From a candidate division Hyd24-12 bacterium UBA6080 (GTDB lineage Bacteria; Fermentibacterota; Fermentibacteria; Fermentibacterales; JCC-6): a stretch of DNA of 64,000 bases. The notes under the pieces were generated by a model, which saw only the letters and a list, made by a program, of their open reading frames with translations, was not told where the DNA came from and made no database searches. This document shows positions 59,944 through 64,000 of the stretch, one piece after another (position 1 is the first letter of the stretch; each line of letters starts with the position of its first letter). The stretch is from assembly GCA_002436025.1 (NCBI GenBank), contig DIXM01000001.1, forward strand, positions 62,001-126,000, read 5' to 3'. The position numbers were made by a program, and so were the translations under genes.

Positions 59944-62135
59944 CGCCTGATCCTTTCATAGATCCATACCGATCGTTGTACGTTCTTAACATAAAGCCTT
60001 GTTTCCCTGAAAGTGATCTGCTCGATGAAAAGCTCGGGGTCGGCGGGATCCCACCCGTGGGTTTCAACCCAGCGCGACGCGTTCCCGGGACCTGCGTTGT
60101 AGGCCGCGAGAAAAAGGGGTGAATGCCCGAAGCTGTTCATCTGTCTGTTCACGTAGATACTGCCGTACCTCAGGGAGTATTCCGGAACGAAGAAATCATC
60201 CCCTGAAAGCCTGGGCAGACCGCTCCACCGGGCCACGTCCCCGGCGGTACCCGGCATGAGCTGGATGAGCCCCGTCGCGCCGGCCCCTGACCTGGCGAAC
60301 CTGTTGAAGTAACTCTCGTCGCGGGAGATCCCCTCTATCCAGTGGGGTTCGACGGAAAGCCCGCTCACTGCATCAACGATGTCGGCATGGTAGGGGGACG
60401 GGAAGTACCAGCCAAGAATGCTGTCGGGCAGGATCCCCTGGTTCAGCTCCCTTGTTTCGGTATCCCAATCACGCATCATGCCGATGCCTGCGCCGTACTG
60501 ACCGAGCAGACCAAGGGCTGCGGCCCTGCGGCCACGGTCCCCTGCGCCGGAAGAAAGCATCTCAACCGCCAGGGTCCCGTATCCCGACCCCAGAAGTTCA
60601 ATGGCCAGCGCTGTCTCGGGTGAATCCGCCAGAACGGGGGAGTAGACCGGAAGGGTAAGGGTGCTGGGAATTCCAAGCCTCTCCGTCGCCAGCATTCCGT
60701 AATACTCCCAGGGGTGCTCGGTTGCCACCCTGGCAAGAAGCCTTCGCTCAAGTTCAAGGTTGCCTTTTCTGTTCGCATACCGTGCACGCCAGAACAGCAT
60801 CTCGTCGCGCCAGTATCCGTACGGCCACCGGTCGATGGCCGCGGCCCAGAGTGAATCGCCCGTGGCACCCCTGCCGTTCATGTAGAGGCAGAAGCCCGCT
60901 CTCCAGTGGCCCCTCTCGTCGGCCTCGAAGGTGCCGGAAGCCCTCAGACCGGCCAGATAGGCCTCGGCGGCGGTGGCCCACTGCTGCTCGCAGTCGTAGT
61001 AAACCCCGGCGAGATAACCAGCCTCGGGGGCAGTGGGATGCCAGGGATATGTCCTGGCGAAATCAACGTACGCAGCCCAGGCTTCGGTGTCTCTGTCCAG
61101 GCTTCTCAGAGCCCGGGCCCTGAACAGGGCGGCCCTTCCCCGAAGCTCCTCAGATGCCCCCTGTGGCATGGATGCGCAGTATGAGAGAAGTTCGGAGTTC
61201 CGATCGAGGGCTCGAAGCCTTGCCATCTCGACCCCCATGGCGAACTCGCCGCCCCGGGAGGAAGAGATGGATGAAGTCAGTGAACCCTGGCCATTTTCGT
61301 AGAGGATGTCCACGATCCGCCAGTCCACAACGGCAGGATGCTTTCCCGCAAGAACGCCCGCGGCGATAAGTCGCATCCCGGGGTTGTCAAGCATCGCCAG
61401 CCATTCATCGCAGCTGCCATCGCCGACGGCTTTCATGCGGGCTGCTTGAAGTTCCGCCCCGCCCTGTGTGGAAAGCGAGGGGTCGAGGAGCTTCAGGGCG
61501 TTGTCCCACCACTCGCCGGGAGACGAGATGTTCCGCTGCAGTTCGGCCCGGACCCTGGCACCAAGCGTGACGGGAAACAACTGGGCATCCTGGGCCGCAA
61601 CCGTGATCTGGGCCTGGGTAAGGCTGCCAGGGTCAGTGAGGAGCACTCGCACGGTTCTCTCGGCGGGTCCGTCGGGAGCGGGTACGACCCGCTGGGGCAG
61701 TGATTCCGTGTTGTCCCGGCGAAGCCATGCCTCGAGCAGATAGTCATCCCCCACCAGGGCCAGGGCCTGGTCCTTCCTGCGGTTGAGTTCCAGAACGGAA
61801 ACCTTCCAGCCCGACAGGTCTCCCCATCCGCTGTTTGACAGGCTGTCGATGACGGCAATGCACCGGTCGGGCTGACCACGGCCGTTGTAGCATCCGATGA
61901 ACCTCCAGAGGAAATCCCCCCGAAGGGACTCAGGCGAGCCAAGACCCGACCAGAGGGACCGGAGCTGCCTTACCGCGGCATCCTGGCGGCCCGTCTGAAC
62001 AAGGGAATCAACAGCATGAAAGGGGCTCGATCTCCCGGGAGCGGTATTGTCTGAAACCTGGCCATCTTCGTCGGAAACGACCCTGCACCCCGCCGAAAAA
62101 ACGATCATCGCCATCAGGACGAACGAAAACCTCAA
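59940..62135 (-). CDS. Lytic transglycosylase, Slt70-like lipoprotein
   Basis: 731 residues. Lipobox FSAGC near residue 16. A long helical superhelix of repeats (about 40-560) is followed by an SLT lysozyme-like domain: ISRDESYFNRFARSGAGATGLIQLMP with the catalytic Glu near 607, then AAYNAGPGNASRWVE. Soluble Slt70 has a similar ring plus catalytic domain; the lipid anchor here ties it to the envelope. It cleaves peptidoglycan non-hydrolytically. TTG start (GGAGG eight bases before). First gene of the minus operon that ends near 53.7 kb. Confidence 0.88.
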   Translation of the reverse strand: MRFSFVLMAMIVFSAGCRVVSDEDGQVSDNTAPGRSSPFHAVDSLVQTGRQDAAVRQLRSLWSGLGSPESLRGDFLWRFIGCYNGRGQPDRCIAVIDSLSNSGWGDLSGWKVSVLELNRRKDQALALVGDDYLLEAWLRRDNTESLPQRVVPAPDGPAERTVRVLLTDPGSLTQAQITVAAQDAQLFPVTLGARVRAELQRNISSPGEWWDNALKLLDPSLSTQGGAELQAARMKAVGDGSCDEWLAMLDNPGMRLIAAGVLAGKHPAVVDWRIVDILYENGQGSLTSSISSSRGGEFAMGVEMARLRALDRNSELLSYCASMPQGASEELRGRAALFRARALRSLDRDTEAWAAYVDFARTYPWHPTAPEAGYLAGVYYDCEQQWATAAEAYLAGLRASGTFEADERGHWRAGFCLYMNGRGATGDSLWAAAIDRWPYGYWRDEMLFWRARYANRKGNLELERRLLARVATEHPWEYYGMLATERLGIPSTLTLPVYSPVLADSPETALAIELLGSGYGTLAVEMLSSGAGDRGRRAAALGLLGQYGAGIGMMRDWDTETRELNQGILPDSILGWYFPSPYHADIVDAVSGLSVEPHWIEGISRDESYFNRFARSGAGATGLIQLMPGTAGDVARWSGLPRLSGDDFFVPEYSLRYGSIYVNRQMNSFGHSPLFLAAYNAGPGNASRWVETHGWDPADPELFIEQITFRETRLYVKNVQRSVWIYERIRR

Positions 62136-62291
62136 AAGCCGGACCTCCAGTGCATGGAAACAACATCAAACGGCAGTCACTTACACTACCGCGCGGAACA
62201 AATCCCGGTTCCAGGCAGGATCAACACTGGAAAGATACCAGCAGGCCCGAAGGAATCAAACCCGGAACACTTCCTAAAAAAGCTGTTGCAA

Positions 62292-62319
62292 TTGATACAG
62301 TTTTTATTATGCTTAGAAT
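62292..62319 (+). promoter_or_regulatory. Candidate sigma-70 promoter of the T9SS ectodomain gene
   Basis: TTGATA at 62292-62297, 16 bases, TAGAAT at 62314-62319. Start near 62326, followed by the ribosome site AAAGGGGA and ATG at 62347. The surrounding bases are A/T rich. Confidence 0.6.
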
Positions 62320-62346
62320 GAAGTGTTTGTTGCGAAAGGGGAATAC

Positions 62347-63606
62347 ATGCGTTCATACTTTCTGATACCGGCTATTCTCGTTCTGGGTTCCCCTCGTGCT
62401 CAGGAAGGCTCCTACTCATACTACTGCTCGTTTTCTCACGAACCGACCATCGACGGGTACTACGGCGACAGCCTGGTCATAAACGGCCCTTTCAGAGCCA
62501 ACGGCCCGATCTGGCTGCTCAGTATGACACCAGGCCGTGACAACGACCCCTGGTTCCAATCCCTGACCCTCTCTTCCGACCACTACCTGTGCGGTTATGG
62601 CAAGTTGCCCGCCGTTGAGCCCCAGTGTGGCGACCTCTGGATAGAACCCTACGAGTTCATGGTCCAGGGCCCGCCCTGGTTCACCCTGGGGGCCGACCCG
62701 CTGCCGTTCGGACCCGATCAGGTTGACTGGCAGGCTCTCAGGACAACGGCGATGAACCATGGGCTTTTCCTCTCCGAAAGCCAGGTTCCCACGAATTCAA
62801 GGCTGCTCCTTCAGGACGGCCTTCTTTCAGTGAAAGCCTCAGCCGGCTCGGATCCCGTTCACTACAGCCTTTCCGGCCTGGAAGAGCCGGTGGTCTGGAT
62901 CGAATCCAATCCCGAACACAGGTTCTATCTTAAGGGTCATCCCGACTCACCCGGGTTTTCGGGCACACTCACCATCGGTACACTGGGGCATGTACTGCCA
63001 TCGGGCCCGCTTCTTTACAACCACGCTCAGCCCGGCATGCTGGGAATCGTGTCGGCATACGGTGACTGTTCAATAGCAAGCACATTGAGCCCGTACTGGA
63101 GCCCGCCTTACAATGTTGATACCCAGTACGACCTCACCTTCAGCGCGTCATTTCTTTTGCTCGACGGTGTAGTCGAGGCTGAAAACTTCTACAATCCCAG
63201 TCCACAGGCTGATTTCACGATCCTTGGTGGGATACAGATGGTTACCGAAGGTTATACCGGCACATCCACAAGGGGATACAATCTGGTTCTCGACTACGAC
63301 CAGCGGCTTGCAGTTCAGAGCCCGCCCCACTATCCGCAGTACGCCCTGCAGGGGACTGAGACGGAGCATACCGCACCGGTTCCATCTTGTCTTACAGCAT
63401 ACCCGAACCCGTTTACGGCGGTGGTTACGATCGATTCAGAACCAGGTCGCCTCACTGTTTTCGATGCCTCGGGGCGAACCGTACAAAGCACCGACACCGA
63501 TGGCCTGTTTGTCTTTGACGGCTCGAACCGCCCGGCAGGCATTTACGTAATCACTGTGAGCGATGATACCGGAAGGCGAACTTCTCTGCTTCTGATAAAG
63601 CTTTAG
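62347..63606 (+). CDS. Secreted ectodomain of the PilX-like family with T9SS sorting domain
   Basis: 419 residues from ATG 62347. Signal peptide (YFLIPAILVLGSPRAQE). The ectodomain repeats landmarks of the PilX-like protein at 25467: DGYYGDSLVINGPFRANGPIW, DNDPWFQSLTLSSDHYL, GTLTIGTLGHVLPSG, VVEAENFYNP and TEGYTGTSTRGYNLVLDYDQRL. The PilX stem is replaced by a signal peptide. The C-terminus adds a T9SS type A domain (AYPNPFTAVVTI, FDASGRTVQ, AGIYVITVSDDTGR, ending LLIKL). Thus the same domain is displayed through T9SS instead of a pilus. Confidence 0.85.
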   Translation: MRSYFLIPAILVLGSPRAQEGSYSYYCSFSHEPTIDGYYGDSLVINGPFRANGPIWLLSMTPGRDNDPWFQSLTLSSDHYLCGYGKLPAVEPQCGDLWIEPYEFMVQGPPWFTLGADPLPFGPDQVDWQALRTTAMNHGLFLSESQVPTNSRLLLQDGLLSVKASAGSDPVHYSLSGLEEPVVWIESNPEHRFYLKGHPDSPGFSGTLTIGTLGHVLPSGPLLYNHAQPGMLGIVSAYGDCSIASTLSPYWSPPYNVDTQYDLTFSASFLLLDGVVEAENFYNPSPQADFTILGGIQMVTEGYTGTSTRGYNLVLDYDQRLAVQSPPHYPQYALQGTETEHTAPVPSCLTAYPNPFTAVVTIDSEPGRLTVFDASGRTVQSTDTDGLFVFDGSNRPAGIYVITVSDDTGRRTSLLLIKL

Positions 63607-63613
63607 CTGGTGT

Positions 63614-63638
63614 GTCGGCTGCCCGTTGGACAGCCGAC
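63614..63638. terminator. Hairpin after the T9SS ectodomain gene
   Basis: Arms GTCGGCTG (63614-63621) and CAGCCGAC (63631-63638) with a loop of nine; only a short A/T stretch follows. Lies between convergent genes and may serve both. Confidence 0.5.
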
Positions 63639-63656
63639 TGATAAAAGAACCGGTTG

Positions 63657-64000
63657 TTACTTCCGAAGATAGGTCATGGCCATTATGACCGCGCCCTGAG
63701 GGTCCTGCAGAACAGCGAACCGTCCAACTTCGGGGATGTCTGAGGGAGCGCGCAGCACCTTGCCGCCTGATGATTGCACTTTCGCGGCGGTGGCGTCCAC
63801 ATCGTCGACCGTAATGTAGATGTCCCACGAGGGAGGCATGCACTTGCAGTCCTCGGGCTGGGCCATGATGCCGGCCACGGCCTTTCCGCCGGACTTCACG
63901 ACCGTGTAGGTGCTGCCTGGCCCCATGGGCATGTCTTCATACTCCCAGCCGAACAGGTCGGCATAGAACTTCTTGGCGCCCTCGGTGTCTGTGGTCATCA
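63657..64000 (-). CDS. VOC-family (glyoxalase/extradiol dioxygenase-like) protein, cut at the window end
   Basis: At least 114 residues are visible; the 5' end lies past base 64000. The visible frame reads MTTDTEGAKKFYADLFGWEYEDM, then AGIMAQPEDCKCMPPSWDIYITVDDVDATAAKVQSSGG and FAVLQDPQGAVIMAM, the beta-alpha-beta-beta-beta layout of VOC proteins. In the family this ATG is internal (the usual HELMTTD), so the gene continues upstream. Reaction unknown. Confidence 0.78.
   Translation of the reverse strand, partial: MTTDTEGAKKFYADLFGWEYEDMPMGPGSTYTVVKSGGKAVAGIMAQPEDCKCMPPSWDIYITVDDVDATAAKVQSSGGKVLRAPSDIPEVGRFAVLQDPQGAVIMAMTYLRK

Overview
The window is a gene-dense, G+C-rich bacterial chromosome segment. 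Many lipoproteins, a lipoprotein-carrier-like protein and BamD-like proteins point to a double-membrane (Gram-negative type) cell. Four secreted proteins end in a type IX secretion (T9SS) type A sorting domain, and there are large prepilin-like proteins with animal-like adhesive ectodomains. Together these suggest an uncultured lineage of the FCB group (for example a Fermentibacterota-like candidate phylum). That assignment is inference from gene style, not from a marker-gene tree. Genes are packed with four-base NTGA stop/start overlaps, and starts are often GTG or TTG. At least three starts look like CTG.

Region 1 (1-10953, minus strand) is one long run read from an HU-like/glycogen-binding fusion through ftsK, a LytR_C-like lipoprotein, a LolA-like protein, rimO, three envelope proteins (one unknown, a TPR lipoprotein, a BamD-like lipoprotein), nadD, a PilT/PilU ATPase, an NfeD/slipin pair and the 5' part of dapA. 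Region 2 (11057-18525) holds aroK on plus, facing and overlapping a HydE-like radical SAM gene. That gene is in an operon with aroE and a B12-type radical SAM gene. A plus operon follows, with a CAP-domain protein, a membrane HD-GYP protein and a catalytically dead HD-GYP paralogue.

Region 3 (18544-33165, minus) is the most striking part. Eight genes lie behind a near-consensus sigma-54 promoter: a PilX-like protein with FG-GAP-like segments, two small minor prepilins, a 1320-residue prepilin, two PilX-like proteins sharing one ectodomain family, a 973-residue prepilin, and an 855-residue lipoprotein with eight Ig-like repeats. It reads as a dedicated type IV pilus tip or pseudopilus adhesin system. 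A third copy of the ectodomain family recurs at 62347-63606, without a pilin stem and with a T9SS sorting domain.

Region 4 (33261-42484) is housekeeping: dprA, obg, a TPR protein, pgeF, a DinG-like helicase, recJ, RNase P RNA, a zinc-ribbon coiled-coil protein and three tRNA genes with divergent promoters and terminators. Region 5 (42490-53627) is accessory. It has a small OMP-like protein, two T9SS-sorted beta-propeller proteins interleaved with two copies of a repeat carrying a recombinase-associated HTH remnant, small secreted proteins and lipoproteins, an RHH-like regulator and a T9SS-sorted transglutaminase-like protein. Region 6 (53715-62135, minus) is an envelope/signalling operon: lytic transglycosylase, NHL protein, two CNNM/CBS membrane proteins, a GGDEF-HEAT fusion and a PAS/pseudo-receiver protein. 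The window ends in a VOC-family gene cut by the edge.
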